Assembly (NCBI GenBank): GCA_003615045.1
Contig: ML014164.1
Span: 1-64,000, forward strand
Origin: Caulochytrium protostelioides
Lineage: Eukaryota > Chytridiomycota > Caulochytriomycetes > Caulochytriales > Caulochytriaceae
Reading direction: 5' to 3'
Length of the DNA: 64,000 bases
Part shown: positions 1-10,655 of the stretch, piece after piece
How the letters are laid out: the number at the start of each line of letters is the position of its first letter
Numbering within the stretch: the stretch's first letter is position 1
Notes under the pieces: model-generated
Database searches by the model: none
What the model was told of the DNA's origin: nothing
What the model saw: the letters and a program-made list of their open reading frames with translations, nothing else
Translations under genes and position numbers: made by a program

Positions 1-120
1 TGAATCTCACCCCCTCCACCCAGAGGCCATCTGCATATTGTTTTAATAAAAGTCGTGTTATGAGTACAGAAGCGCTGGATGCGAGTTGGAGAGGGGGCGC
101 GCCATGGAAGTTCAAGTTAA

Positions 121-1060
121 AGAGACGAATACCAAGAACACTTCGGAAGGCAACCTCTAAAAGTACTGCAGCCTGGGGAACGTTCCGAGTCGTACCATCA
201 TATACTTGACAGCCAGGTTGGGGTTTAGAGGTCAGGTCATCAGCAGGAAACTAACTCAGAAGCAGTACTATGCGAAAACCGGCAATAAAGCCACCCAAAG
301 CAGTTAGAGACGTGGCTGCGCCATTTGAATGAACAGTTGTGGCGGCTGGCGGCGTTGAGCAGTAAAGGCACAGCGCTCGCCGCCCACTAGCGATTCCTGG
401 AGGTGTGGCTGGTCACGTACGAACCGCTGTGGGCCCAGTTCTTGGAGCTGCGCTGGGCATGTTGGCGCCTGCTGCTGCACAATGGCAATCAGCGTTTGTT
501 CGCCCAGCTCTTGAACCGCGTGGCCAAGGGGGCGGCAAAGGAGATGGACCTGGTGGTCGCTGAAGTGGTGATCGCCTATGGCGCCTCCAAGTCTGCCCCC
601 GGGGGCAAGGGCGAGATTGCCGTTCCAATGGCTCGGACGTACAAAGTTTGCGCCCAGCGGTTCCGCACCGTCCTGTTCGACGAGCTCTGGACGACCAGGG
701 TGCATGCCGAGACCAATCAGATCCTGACCAAGGTAAAACCCCCGGCCCCGGAGAAGGTGCCGATCTCTGGCGCGTCCCGGGACGGCGCCCCCCGACCACG
801 CCTACGGCCATCAGCCCGGCCCGCAGGACTCGGCCGGGTCCTCCCCCCGCGCCAAGGCAGGCCAACCCGGGGAAAACATCGTAAAAAGCATTCGCAGCGT
901 TGCTTAGATGATGCGAGTCGGTTCAAATTAGGTCCGGCTCTGGCTCAACTGCGTAGAACGCATATTGGTCGCGGTCAGAGGCCTGATGTGATGTGATGTG
1001 ACGTGATTACAGCTACAGCTAGTTTCTGAACCGCGATCTGAACGCCACCCTGGACATCTG
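121..1060 (+). pseudogene. Fanzor (eukaryotic TnpB-like) nuclease remnant, copy 1
   Basis: I read this as the decayed relic of a Fanzor, the eukaryotic relative of transposon TnpB RNA-guided nucleases. Motifs occur in the family's order but in shifting frames. A basic N-terminal stretch (KRRIPRTLRKATSKS) lies near 121-175. A TRKxYY-like segment (KLTQKQYYAKTGNKATQ) lies near 249-295. A helical block (PLWAQFLELRWACWRLLL) lies near 424-477. A block resembling the RuvC-II region follows (IAYGASKSAPGGKGE, then FDELWTTR, about 571-700), where the family has a VDEFRTS-type motif followed by zinc-binding cysteines. The RuvC-III motif FLNRDLNATLDI lies at 1023-1058. The RuvC-I region seems deleted, one in-frame stop lies near 391, and the zinc cysteines are lost or out of frame. 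It is clearly non-functional. A second copy lies near 46.4-46.7 kb. The assignment rests on motif recognition, not on a database search. Confidence 0.66.
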
Positions 1061-2103
1061 ATGCTCGGGAACATGGTCAGTGGCTCAAGAGAGTCGGGGC
1101 TTAGCGAAGCTCTGAGAAACGACTGAGATGAATGCGAAACGCCCAATTAGGAAACCCAGCTGACTAGCGAAGGTTTAAAAAGCCACCGAGATGGTGAGCT
1201 CGGTGCATGGTGGCTTAATAGCCCGATGACTTGGCTTACGTAAAGAGTGTCAATTAAGGAATGGAATCCCTTAATGCATCCCACCTGGGATCCATGTACC
1301 ATCATAGACATGTTGTTGTAGCTAGAAGTTTTGGCCCCAAGAGGACGGGCTGCCACTGATTTCGCACCCGTCTGTCGCCGTGATTGCCGCGCGGGTAGGT
1401 ACGGGGCTCTCCCTCCAACTTACGCCACACATGCAAGAGCTTCAGAGGCGGATCGCACAGCACATGTGGCGCAGTTTGTCGTGGTGTGCTGTGCGCGCGA
1501 CCGGCCGTGCATCAGGGGTGTTGGCGGCGGACGGCTCCTCCGGCTCTCTGCGGGCGGGCCGCCGTCCGCCTCACCCAGCCGACGATGTGGCGCGGTCTTG
1601 TGCACCACCAGTACAGCTACAGCCAGCTACGGGAGATCACCCCCACGAGAAGAGAGTATGATGGTGTGGAGTGACACTCTCACGCTACGATCACTCGGGG
1701 TGGACCGCCCGAGCCGGTCCATACCCGTGGTGGTATTGCCGGCGGTCCGCGTGTCGTTTTTTCTTTTTTTACCCATCTCATACTCACGCCCATCTAGAGT
1801 AGCGCATGAACGGTCCTTTCAGATCGAAAAACTCATACATGGAGATGCCAGTGTTCTCCTGTCCAGGTCGCGTTCCAGGCCAGTTTCATCTTCACCGACG
1901 TCCCGTTGAGACCCACTGTGATCCGACGCCACACAGTCGCCGGAACCAACGTCGTTAATAGTACGTTTTGTCCCGCTTCCTCCCTGATCGACTGTCGCCG
2001 TGCAGCCAATTCGCCGTATGCGTGAACGGTGTGGCTTGATACCGAGCCTTCCAGACAGCGTTCGACCGCCTCGAGACCGGCAAACCCGACGGGCCACGCC
2101 ACC
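1061..2103. other. Intergenic stretch upstream of VPS15
   Basis: No gene is supported here. The left part may still belong to the Fanzor element and contains the hairpin at 1180-1216. The right part precedes the Vps15 start and has a pyrimidine-rich run at about 1755-1772. Several open frames of 60-190 codons overlap on both strands, but none has recognisable domains. Confidence 0.5.
1180..1216. repeat. Hairpin downstream of Fanzor remnant
   Basis: AAGCCACC (1180-1187) pairs perfectly with GGTGGCTT (1209-1216). Inside it ACCGAG (1185-1190) can alternatively pair with CTCGGT (1199-1204). The structure lies about 120 bp past the last recognisable Fanzor motif. It could be a remnant of the element's right end or of its guide-RNA scaffold, but this is inference from position only. 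Confidence 0.4.
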
Positions 2104-5100
2104 ATGGGCAATACAATATCTGACACCCTCCCGAGGTCTGCGGCAGCGACGCCAGCAAGCTATGTCAACGAGCTTCCAGGAATCACCTATGATCGGTCTC
2201 TAGGCGCGTCGCGGTTCATGAAGACCGTTCGCGGCCGGGATGCCCATGGTGCTCTGGTCGTCATCAAGATCTTCATTTTGCACCGTGAGAGCGACGCCTC
2301 GACGCTGCTGCGACCGCTGCACGATGCGCTGCAAGCCGAGCGCTCGGCGCTTCTAGGCATCCCGAATGTGTTCCCGCACGCCCATATTGTTGCGACCGAC
2401 CGTGCGGGCTACCTGATCCGTGAGTATCTGTATTCCAGCTTGTATGATCGCATCTCGACGCACCCCTTTCTCGTCCTTCTGGAGAAGACGTGGCTGATCT
2501 TCCAGCTGCTCACGGGACTCAAAGCGGCTCACGACGCGGGCGTCTGCCATGGCGACATCAAGACCGAGAACGTCCTGGTGACGCGCTGGAACTGGGCCGT
2601 TCTTGTCGACTTTGCGTCGTACAAGCCGCTGTTTCTGCCTGACGACCATCCGGGGGACTTCGACTTTTTCTGTGATGCCTCCGGACGCCGGGTATGCTAC
2701 GTTGCACCCGAGCGCTTTCGGCGCCGCGATCCAGCACACGACGACCCTGTGGACGGGCGCACGGCCGCGCCGGCGACAGCGGTGTCGCGGCCGCCACCGC
2801 GGCTGCCACGGGGTGCCGCCCACCCGGCATCATCCGCCTCCGCGGGTTCGGCTTTCGCGGCAACACTCGACTCCCTACCGACCGAATCGGGGGTGGACAC
2901 CGCATCGATAGCCACGCCGCCCCTCGCCCACCCCTTGGTCGAGCAGCCGGCGGTTGAGCAGCCAACGGCCCTGACGCCGGCGATGGATTTGTTCAGTCTC
3001 GGATGCACGATCGCCGAGCTCTTGCTGGACAGCACACCACTCTTCACTTTTTCACAGCTGCTGGCATACCGTAATGGCTCCCATGACCCAGCGCCTCACC
3101 TGGCTAAGATTGAGTGTCCCCGCCTTCGCGCCATGGTGACTCGGATGATCGACCGGGACCCACGCCGACGGGGAGACCTCGCGACGTACCTCCTCAATGG
3201 CCGGCGCGACGGCCTGTTTCCCCCGTGGTTCTTCGACGTCTTGCACCCCTATGCAGCGCAGCTCGCGGCCACGACGCCGTGGCGTCCCCCGGCTGGTATC
3301 GATCCGGCCTTGGCATCCAATCCCGTGGCCGCTCCCGGTGCCACGGTCATGGCGTCAGAATCGATGACCGAGATGTTCCTGCCGCACCCACTTCTCCGAG
3401 CGCGATCCCGATTGTTTGCGGCGCCCCGGTCTGCGAGGGAGCCGCCGGCCATGGTTCTGCCGCTGTCGTACGACGCGCGCTTGGAGTGCTTGACCAACGA
3501 GTTTGTTTGGCTCATGCAAGCGCTCGGTGAAGCGGCGGTCCAGGGTCCGTCATTGCCCATCAACTACGCCGATACCGCGGCGTTATACCTCGTAAGCACT
3601 CCGGCCGCGTCTTCCCCTTTGCTGCCCGATGACATCCACGAGGGAGCACTCTTACCGGGCGCTAATTGCGATGCGTGTTTGCTGCTACTGTCCATGGTGA
3701 CCTCGTGTATCAAGAGTGCGCGGTGGCCGAGCAGCCGGGTGCAAGCCATCGATCTCATCGTTGCTCTCGGGATGCGATTTGGCAACCAGTTCCGGCTGGA
3801 CCGGTGCCTGCCGTACCTCATCAAGCTCGTGCAGCCTGGCGAGGCCACGCTCGTCCGCGTGCATGCGCTGCATGGGGTGATGACGGTCATGAAACAGCTA
3901 ACCAGCCTGACGGCCTCCGACGCTAACTTGCTTGTGGACTACGTGCTGCCCAATCTACAACCACTAGCGACGGAGAGTGAGCGGCTTCTCCGCATCCACT
4001 TTGCGGCCTGCTTGGGGACCCTCTCGGAAGCCTGCTTGGTGTTCCTCGAGCTCGGCCAGCACATTCAGCAGCAGCTCAACACGAGCGATGACTATGCAGG
4101 TTCTGTCAGCCACAGCGCTGGTGCTGGTGGCGTTGCGGCTGCGCCGGTGGCTGTTGAACTGGGGTTCAGCGGTTACGATCAGAAGTGGCAGGAGTTGCAG
4201 CAGATCATGAAGGAAAGCGTGATCGCGCTGCTGACAGATTCTGAGCCCGCGGTCAAGTGTGGATTGCTCGAAAATATCCCTCAGCTGTGCGCATTCTTTG
4301 GCCGCCAGAATACCAACGATTTCCTCCTGTCATACTTGATCACCTATCTCAATGACACGTCGCAGCAGGTGCGGGTCCAGTTCTACCGCAGCACCGTTGC
4401 GATCGCGGCGTTCATGGGGCTGCCGACCTTTGAACAGTATTTGCTCGAAATCATGTCCCAGAGCCTGTGGGATCACGAGGAGCCAGTGGTCGCATGCGTG
4501 GCGCAGTCGCTCACCGCGCTGCTTGAACTGGGCATCATGCAGCCTCACCATAGTTTGAAGCTGGCCCCGACCTTTGTCACGCTCGTGTGCCATCCTTGCC
4601 TGTTCGTCCGGCATGCTGCCATCCATTTTCTTGTCGTGGCTGTGCGCCGGGTCTCGCCGCTTGAACGTGCGGCATTTTGGTATCCGTTGTTGCGCCCCTT
4701 TCTGTTGACCGACCTCGCTCGCCTCGACGCGCCAACGCGCCTGATCGAGGCATTGCGGCCTCCTGTCCGCCCCATCCTCTTCGCCAAAACGATCCAATTC
4801 TACCAAACTCATCCCCGGTTCGCGGCGCGCTCACGTCCCTCGCGCCAGGCGTCAGCGGTGCCCATCCTCTCCCCTTCCACACCGGCAACCTCGGCAGCCT
4901 CGCTTCTTCCCCTCGCATCCGGAACTTCTCCGACGGCGGCAACAGCAGCGCGTCAAACGACTTTGCGCCACGGTGACAGCATGGCCGTATTCATGGCTGA
5001 GCCGTCGTCAATGTCCTTGAGCACCGCCAGTGTGACCATGGCTCAGGAGGATGAGGTCGCGCTGTGGCAGCAGCTCGAGCCGTTCGGCATCTCGCGCGAT

Positions 5101-7719
5101 GAATTTTCACAGCTCCGCTTGATGCATTCTTACTTTGTGGAGTTGGCTCAGGGCGCGGCGCGTCGCAAGAGCGTCGTTGATCGCCAGCGCACAGCCGGCC
5201 TCACCACCGAAGGAACTTGGTCCGATGACCTCGGAAAACGGCCGAGTATCGTGCCGCTGCGCAACTTCAACGTCCGTCCCCATACGGAGTTTCTGCTGCC
5301 CTCACCGTCGCTGCCATCCACTTCAGCCTCGCTACATGCGGCTTCCGCCGTGTCGTCCACGATGCCCTACGCCGTGGACGCCGCGTCCCTCATTGACGAA
5401 TCATCGGGTAATAACCGTTACGTGGCGTCCCTCTTTGCCAAGAAAGCCCGCGAAATCTTTCCGGCATCCGTTCCGGAACTAGGGCCTCGCGTCGCCCCCG
5501 TCAACCTTGATCACCTTTTGATTGGCGGACCCCTCGCGACGCCTTCCAATACCCTCTATCGAGCCGCGTCGGCGTGGCGACCAAAAGGCATCCTCATTGC
5601 GCAGCTCGATGAGCACGTGGCACCCGTGATGGCTTTGCGCTTATGTCAAAACCACGCATTCTTTGTCTCGGGCGACACGCATGGCTACGTTAAGATTTGG
5701 GACACGCAGCGGCTGGAGCGGAATGCCAGTCATCGCTCCCGCGGCACTTATTTCCAGGGTGACGGGTTAACCGCGCTGGCCATGCTGGACGGCCGCCAGA
5801 GCGTCGTCTCCTGTGCCCGCGACGGCACCATCGACATTAACCGCATCGATTACCTCGCGACGCCCTCGCGCGGCGCGAGCAGCGATCCGCACCATGCTAT
5901 GGCCGGCCGCTTCGCCTCCGCTGCCTCAGGGGGCGCTATGTGCGCTTACACCTACGAGGGCATGACGCATGTCCGCCGCATGCGCTTGCCGCCGGGCCAG
6001 TACGTCACGGCCCTGGACCAAGGCGAGACCGAGAATGACCTTCTCCTCTGTTACGCGACCAATACCAACCACGTGGCCGGTATCGACCTTCGCAGCCGTG
6101 CGACGCGTTTCACGTTCCGGCTGGATATCCGTCATGGCCGCATCTCAGCCCTTCTCCTCGACCCGAAGCGCGTCTGGCTGTTGGCTGGCACGCATGACGG
6201 CGTCTTTGCCCTCTGGGATCTCCGATTCCAGCTTCCAGTTCACATCTGGCGGCACCCGGCCGCCGCGCCGGCGCCGCCGGGAACCCACGGCGGCCGGCCT
6301 CGGCCCTCGCCGCCCGGATCGACGCGGTCGAGCACGGTGACGCAGCCGCCGCATGCGGCGACCAGTGACAGCGCCGACGCCGATGCCGAACACGCGACCG
6401 CCGCTGCGGGGGTGCGACCCAGCATCACCCGGCTGATGGCCGGACCTCAACCCTCCACCGTTCTCGCCGTGATCGCCGGGCCGTTCCATGAAGTGTCGAT
6501 GTGGAATGTCGCGACACGCGCCTGTGAGGAAGTCTGGTACGTCCAGCCGCCCGGCGTCGACGTGCATGGCGACGGCCTCTTTGCGGCCGCGGGCGCGGCG
6601 GGTCTTCCGCCGCACCGTGCCAGCAGCATCGCGGCTGCGTGCGGCCGCGTGCGCCATCCGTTTCCGACCGCGGCCCACCCACCCCCGGCGAGCGGAGCGC
6701 TGCCGCCCGCCGCGATGCGCCACGGCATCCGCGGGATCTCCCTCTCGCCGGCCTTCCCCTTCTTTGTCACGGGCGGCACGGATCGCCGGATTCGCGTGTG
6801 GGACCTGAAGCGGCCCGAGGCCAGCTATATTCTGTCGGGCCATGTCGAGCGGGCATCACTCTCGGACGATCGGCTGCATGCGCTGCTTCACGCGGCAGGC
6901 GTCCCGGCGTCCGCATGGCCACTCGCCGCGTCCACCATGGCCACGGCCGGCGTCCCCTCGGGGGCTCCGACGCCGTCGATGGCGTCGTTGTCGGCGGCTC
7001 AGCGCCACCGTGCCTCCCGCGGCGACCACCCGTCCGAGCTCGCCCACCCACTGCCGGTCGTCCACATTGCGCAGTTCGAGCGGCCCAGCGCGTCCGGCGA
7101 CACGAAGGCCCCCATGCGGGTGCATGTGGAAGCCACACGGCTGGTTTCGGGCCGTCACAGCACCGCCGTCCCCTCCGGATCGCGCCACTCGGGCCGGCAT
7201 CCGTCCAATCGCGGCCGCGGCCGTCACGGCAATGGTGACAGCGACGGCGGCGACGATGGCAGCGATGGCGGTGGGCGTGACGACAGCGACGATCGCAGCG
7301 ACGATGAGGACGGCGACGACCGCCGGATCGGCCGCCGCTCCCGGAACGACGGCGCCGCAGGCACCGGTGAGGACGACGACGACGACGACGACGACGACGT
7401 CTGCCGCCGTCGCGGGGACGAGGACGACCAGATCGCCTGGGTCCAGTATCGCCCGCGGCAGCGGCCGGGCGGCGGATCCGTGGGCACGGGGACGGGCCCG
7501 GCGCACCCGTCGGTGCATGCCGCCGGCCGCCCGCGGCGCGGCGCGGCGCCGACGTCGCCGTCTGCGGCCCATGCAGGCGCCTCCCGCGCGATGGCGCGCG
7601 CGGGCGCCCTGCCGGCGACTGAGCACCACGACGCGATCACCGACGTGCTCGTGAGTCTCGTGCCGTATCCCTGCGTCGTCTCTGCCGGCCGCGACGGCCT
7701 GATCAAGGTATGGAAATAG
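2104..7719 (+). CDS. VPS15: Vps15, regulatory serine/threonine-kinase-like subunit of class III PI 3-kinase
   Basis: Vps15 (PIK3R4) holds and regulates the Vps34 phosphatidylinositol 3-kinase on endosomal and autophagic membranes. The start at 2104 is chosen because it sits in a strong context (CCACCATGG) and gives MGNTIS, a typical N-myristoylation signal. The 1871-residue protein has a kinase domain at about 38-330, with HGDIKTENVLV near 149 and DFA instead of DFG near 169, both usual for this family. An APERF motif and, after an 80-residue low-complexity insert, MDLFSLGC follow. A HEAT-like region spans about 460-900 and WD repeats span about 1160 to the end. It is longer than yeast or human Vps15 (about 1360-1450 residues). 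The extra length is low-complexity sequence, including an Asp/Arg/Gly-rich segment at about 1586-1846 before the last WD repeat (GRDGLIKVWK). No intron is seen. Confidence 0.95.
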   Translation: MGNTISDTLPRSAAATPASYVNELPGITYDRSLGASRFMKTVRGRDAHGALVVIKIFILHRESDASTLLRPLHDALQAERSALLGIPNVFPHAHIVATDRAGYLIREYLYSSLYDRISTHPFLVLLEKTWLIFQLLTGLKAAHDAGVCHGDIKTENVLVTRWNWAVLVDFASYKPLFLPDDHPGDFDFFCDASGRRVCYVAPERFRRRDPAHDDPVDGRTAAPATAVSRPPPRLPRGAAHPASSASAGSAFAATLDSLPTESGVDTASIATPPLAHPLVEQPAVEQPTALTPAMDLFSLGCTIAELLLDSTPLFTFSQLLAYRNGSHDPAPHLAKIECPRLRAMVTRMIDRDPRRRGDLATYLLNGRRDGLFPPWFFDVLHPYAAQLAATTPWRPPAGIDPALASNPVAAPGATVMASESMTEMFLPHPLLRARSRLFAAPRSAREPPAMVLPLSYDARLECLTNEFVWLMQALGEAAVQGPSLPINYADTAALYLVSTPAASSPLLPDDIHEGALLPGANCDACLLLLSMVTSCIKSARWPSSRVQAIDLIVALGMRFGNQFRLDRCLPYLIKLVQPGEATLVRVHALHGVMTVMKQLTSLTASDANLLVDYVLPNLQPLATESERLLRIHFAACLGTLSEACLVFLELGQHIQQQLNTSDDYAGSVSHSAGAGGVAAAPVAVELGFSGYDQKWQELQQIMKESVIALLTDSEPAVKCGLLENIPQLCAFFGRQNTNDFLLSYLITYLNDTSQQVRVQFYRSTVAIAAFMGLPTFEQYLLEIMSQSLWDHEEPVVACVAQSLTALLELGIMQPHHSLKLAPTFVTLVCHPCLFVRHAAIHFLVVAVRRVSPLERAAFWYPLLRPFLLTDLARLDAPTRLIEALRPPVRPILFAKTIQFYQTHPRFAARSRPSRQASAVPILSPSTPATSAASLLPLASGTSPTAATAARQTTLRHGDSMAVFMAEPSSMSLSTASVTMAQEDEVALWQQLEPFGISRDEFSQLRLMHSYFVELAQGAARRKSVVDRQRTAGLTTEGTWSDDLGKRPSIVPLRNFNVRPHTEFLLPSPSLPSTSASLHAASAVSSTMPYAVDAASLIDESSGNNRYVASLFAKKAREIFPASVPELGPRVAPVNLDHLLIGGPLATPSNTLYRAASAWRPKGILIAQLDEHVAPVMALRLCQNHAFFVSGDTHGYVKIWDTQRLERNASHRSRGTYFQGDGLTALAMLDGRQSVVSCARDGTIDINRIDYLATPSRGASSDPHHAMAGRFASAASGGAMCAYTYEGMTHVRRMRLPPGQYVTALDQGETENDLLLCYATNTNHVAGIDLRSRATRFTFRLDIRHGRISALLLDPKRVWLLAGTHDGVFALWDLRFQLPVHIWRHPAAAPAPPGTHGGRPRPSPPGSTRSSTVTQPPHAATSDSADADAEHATAAAGVRPSITRLMAGPQPSTVLAVIAGPFHEVSMWNVATRACEEVWYVQPPGVDVHGDGLFAAAGAAGLPPHRASSIAAACGRVRHPFPTAAHPPPASGALPPAAMRHGIRGISLSPAFPFFVTGGTDRRIRVWDLKRPEASYILSGHVERASLSDDRLHALLHAAGVPASAWPLAASTMATAGVPSGAPTPSMASLSAAQRHRASRGDHPSELAHPLPVVHIAQFERPSASGDTKAPMRVHVEATRLVSGRHSTAVPSGSRHSGRHPSNRGRGRHGNGDSDGGDDGSDGGGRDDSDDRSDDEDGDDRRIGRRSRNDGAAGTGEDDDDDDDDDVCRRRGDEDDQIAWVQYRPRQRPGGGSVGTGTGPAHPSVHAAGRPRRGAAPTSPSAAHAGASRAMARAGALPATEHHDAITDVLVSLVPYPCVVSAGRDGLIKVWK

Positions 7720-8501
7720 AAACGGCGGCGCTTGGCTCCAGGCCTCCGACGGCGCCGGAGCCCACCATCGCGCCCACTCCGGGCGGCGGATCGACACGGA
7801 ACGGAATGGAAAGTTGGTCACCGGCTGGCCGATCCGGATGCGCGTAGACGGAAGGCTGGGCTTCCCGGCGGCACAGGACGCGGCGCCGGGCCACGGAACC
7901 GCGCCGGATGAGGAGTGCGATGTGGTCGGGGACCGTTGCGACATGCTGGGCAGGGCACGCTGCGCCAACGGCGGCGGTGGCGGCGGTGGCGGCCGCGGTA
8001 GGGCTACCGCCGGCTGCACGTGATGAACGGGCGACCCGATGGCAGGTGGCGGGCGGGTGGCGGGCGGCGCCGGAAGGGCCGACGCGCGGCGCGGGCACGG
8101 GCGTCGGAGGGCTCACGGCGCCGCCGGGGCGACGACCCCCGCCGTGATCGACGCGTCGGCCGATCTACGGCGGCTCCACCAGCGGCCGATGCTAATGCTG
8201 ATGCTGGGATGCAGTGGTGCGCCGGCACGATGCGTCCAAACGAATGACACCGATGCTCCACCGACACACGATCCGGGTCGGTTTCTATACATGCCGGCGG
8301 TGGCCCGCTTCGGGCCTTCGCTGGCTCGGACCCTCGGACCAGGCACCGCGATCACCCTGCTCTGCGCGCATCGCCCACGACCACCACGGCCATCGACCAA
8401 GCTCCTCGCCACGTTCCGATCGCCCCGGCTTGATCCTCTCCGTTCTTGCTCGTGCTTCCGACTGTCCGCGCACCGCGTCCCGCTCCCGTCTTCGCCACGC
8501 C
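7720..8501. other. Intergenic VPS15-ETFB, no gene seen
   Basis: This 782-bp, very GC-rich spacer contains a short GGC-rich tract at about 7970-8000. It must hold the VPS15 3' end and the ETFB promoter. I see no recognisable domain in either strand. Confidence 0.5.
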
Positions 8502-9606
8502 ATGGCCAACCTCAAGATCATCGTCCCCGTCAAACGGGTCATTGACTATACCGTCAAGATCCGCGTCGCCGGCGGCAAAGTCGAGACTAACAATGTCAAG
8601 GTGGGTGCTCCCTCTCGTCCGATCCGCGTGCTCCCAGCCGTCACGCACGCGCGTTTGTGAGCGCTCTGCGCTCACGCGCCGGCCTCCGCCCACCCCCGGC
8701 GACGGGTGCCGTGCAGGAGCGCAGCTGTGTGGTCGTATCGGCCGCGTCATGCGTTTGGGCGGTTCGTGAAAGGAAGGGGACCCAGCAAGCCCGATCGGCG
8801 CCGTTGGCGGGTGCCGTGAATGATGAGGCGCCGACTCATGCTGTTTGATTGTGTTCCGTTGTTGCCGCGCTCGTGAGGATGGCCTGGCACCGGCGTCTTG
8901 ACCGCCCATGCATCGCGATGGGGTGCGCGGGGCGTCACAGCACTCGATGAACCCGTTCGACGAGATCGCCGTCGAGGAGGCCGTAAAGATGAAGGAAGCC
9001 AATAAGGCCAAGGAGATCGTCGCGGTCAGCATTGGTCCTGCCAAGAGTCAGGAGACGTTGCGCACCGCGCTCGCCATGGGCGCCGATCGCGCGATCCATG
9101 TCGAGGTCGCCGACGCCGACACGGTCAACCCGCTCCAGGTGGCCAAGATCCTGAAGGGGATCGCGGACAAGGAGAAGCCGGATTTGATGATCCTCGGCAA
9201 GCAAGCAATCGATGACGATGCGGCACAGACCGGGCCCATGCTGGCCGGCCTGCTCGGCTGGCCGCAGGCGACGTTCGCGTCCAAAATCCAGATCGACGAG
9301 GCCGCCAAGGGCGCGACTGTCACGCGCGAGATCGACGGCGGCATGGACGTCATCCAGACGCCGTTCCCCTTCATCGCGACAACCGACCTCCGCCTCAACG
9401 TGCCGCGCTACGCAAGTCTGCCCAACATCATGAAGGCCAAGAAGAAGCCCCTCGTGAAGGTCAAGCCTTCCGAGTATGGCGTCGATCTCACACCGACGCT
9501 CAAGATCGTTTCGGTCGCTGAGCCCCCGACGCGCAAGGGTGGTGTCAAGGTCGACAGCGTCGATGCGCTCATTGATAAGCTCAAGAACGAAGCCAAGGTA
9601 CTGTAG
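8502..9606 (+). CDS. ETFB: Electron transfer flavoprotein subunit beta
   Basis: This is the beta subunit of mitochondrial ETF, which carries electrons from acyl-CoA and other matrix dehydrogenases to ETF-ubiquinone oxidoreductase. There are two exons: 8502-8600 (33 codons, [16 protein letters not shown]...) and 8941-9606. They flank a 340-nt intron that starts GTGGGT and ends CACAG. The join restores the family motif [17 protein letters not shown]. The product has 254 residues, almost the same as human ETFB (255). Other family hallmarks are [24 protein letters not shown] and the recognition-loop/signature region [20 protein letters not shown]. Like other ETFB proteins it has no obvious cleaved presequence. 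A candidate poly(A) signal AATAAA lies at 9860-9865, rather far from the stop. Confidence 0.96.
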
Positions 9607-10655
9607 GTACCAGCGGTGTTGTATAACTAACATGTGTGGACTGAAAGAAGAAAATAACAGGATCCTAAGCACCCATGTCGGGCGGCATGGTCTCGAGATG
9701 GAATCCAATGTGCCGCCCTGCTCTCCTGGGCAGCACTCTCCTGAGCAGCTTTGCCCCGGGGCCGCTTTCGCATCGCTGCTGATTAGCTGCCTCAGCAGCG
9801 GCAGGCCGTATCAGCGGGTCTGCCGCTCTGCGGGAGGAACCAAGAGTGGCATCGTCAACAATAAAAAATAATTCCTCTTCTCTCGTCAGGGCCTGTCGCT
9901 TCCATGCCCCTTTTTCAATTTTGGTCGATCCTTCACGCCTTGTTCGGGCTCATCGCCGCCGGTCTGCGGTAGTTGGAGGCAAGCTCGGCTGCGCGCGACC
10001 GTGCTTTCGAGCCATGCATGCTGAGGCACGGCCACACCGTTACAGCCCACACCGCCGGTGTGGGCTGTAACGGTGCGGGCCAAGCGCATCCCTAGCCACG
10101 CATGTTGTACCTCGCCTCGATCGATATCCCAATGAATCATACCGCTCGGTCGGACGAAGCCGACGGACAGGCTTGTCATGCTGGGGTGTAACGGCACCTT
10201 GTCCTGCCGCCTCAGTGTGGCGGCTCGATCCTTGCCACTCGCTTGAGACCTCCTAAGTCTATGAAGGGATCCGTCCGCTATACCGCGATATATGCCCAGC
10301 CATCAGGGTCCCTTGCTAAAGACAGGGCCCTCGCGCCATGTATCAGAGCGGGATGGTCGTTCCACTATACCGGGGCTGTTGACGGCCTGCCATCAGCGGT
10401 GCTGGTCCCTCGACAGCTTCCTCCCGAGCTCACACGATATCCGACATTTCCGAACTCCTCCGCAACATCGTCTTTGTCTCTTATCTGCGGAGGATCGTCA
10501 CGCCATTGACCACTGACGACTGTTTCACGATTGATAAGACGGCGTCGTTGATAGTCATACGGTGTTCCCTGACGCCAACGCCGCCCCGTCCCGAAATCCG
10601 GCTGCCCCCTCGCTGCATCCGTCAGTGCTCGTCCCCCCCTCCGACGTCGCCCAAC
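9607..10655. other. Intergenic ETFB to C2-like gene
   Basis: No gene is supported. The stretch holds a possible ETFB polyadenylation signal (9860-9865) and a perfect 20-bp inverted repeat (10035-10075). Open frames here lack recognisable domains. Confidence 0.5.
10035..10075. repeat. Perfect 20-bp inverted repeat (palindrome)
   Basis: CACCGTTACAGCCCACACCG at 10035-10054 is followed, after a single C, by its exact reverse complement at 10056-10075. No mismatch is present. It lies between two same-strand genes, about 430 bp after the ETFB stop. It could form a cruciform or RNA hairpin, or be the end or footprint of a mobile element. No function is evident. Confidence 0.9.

Noticed and set aside
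2029-2103. Extended N-terminus of Vps15
   Set aside because: The upstream part begins with a GTG, not an ATG, and would hide the conserved myristoylation-type start MGNTIS.
6856-8019. Minus-strand frame overlapping the end of VPS15
   Set aside because: It mirrors the acidic repeat of Vps15 as poly-Val/Ser and has no independent support.
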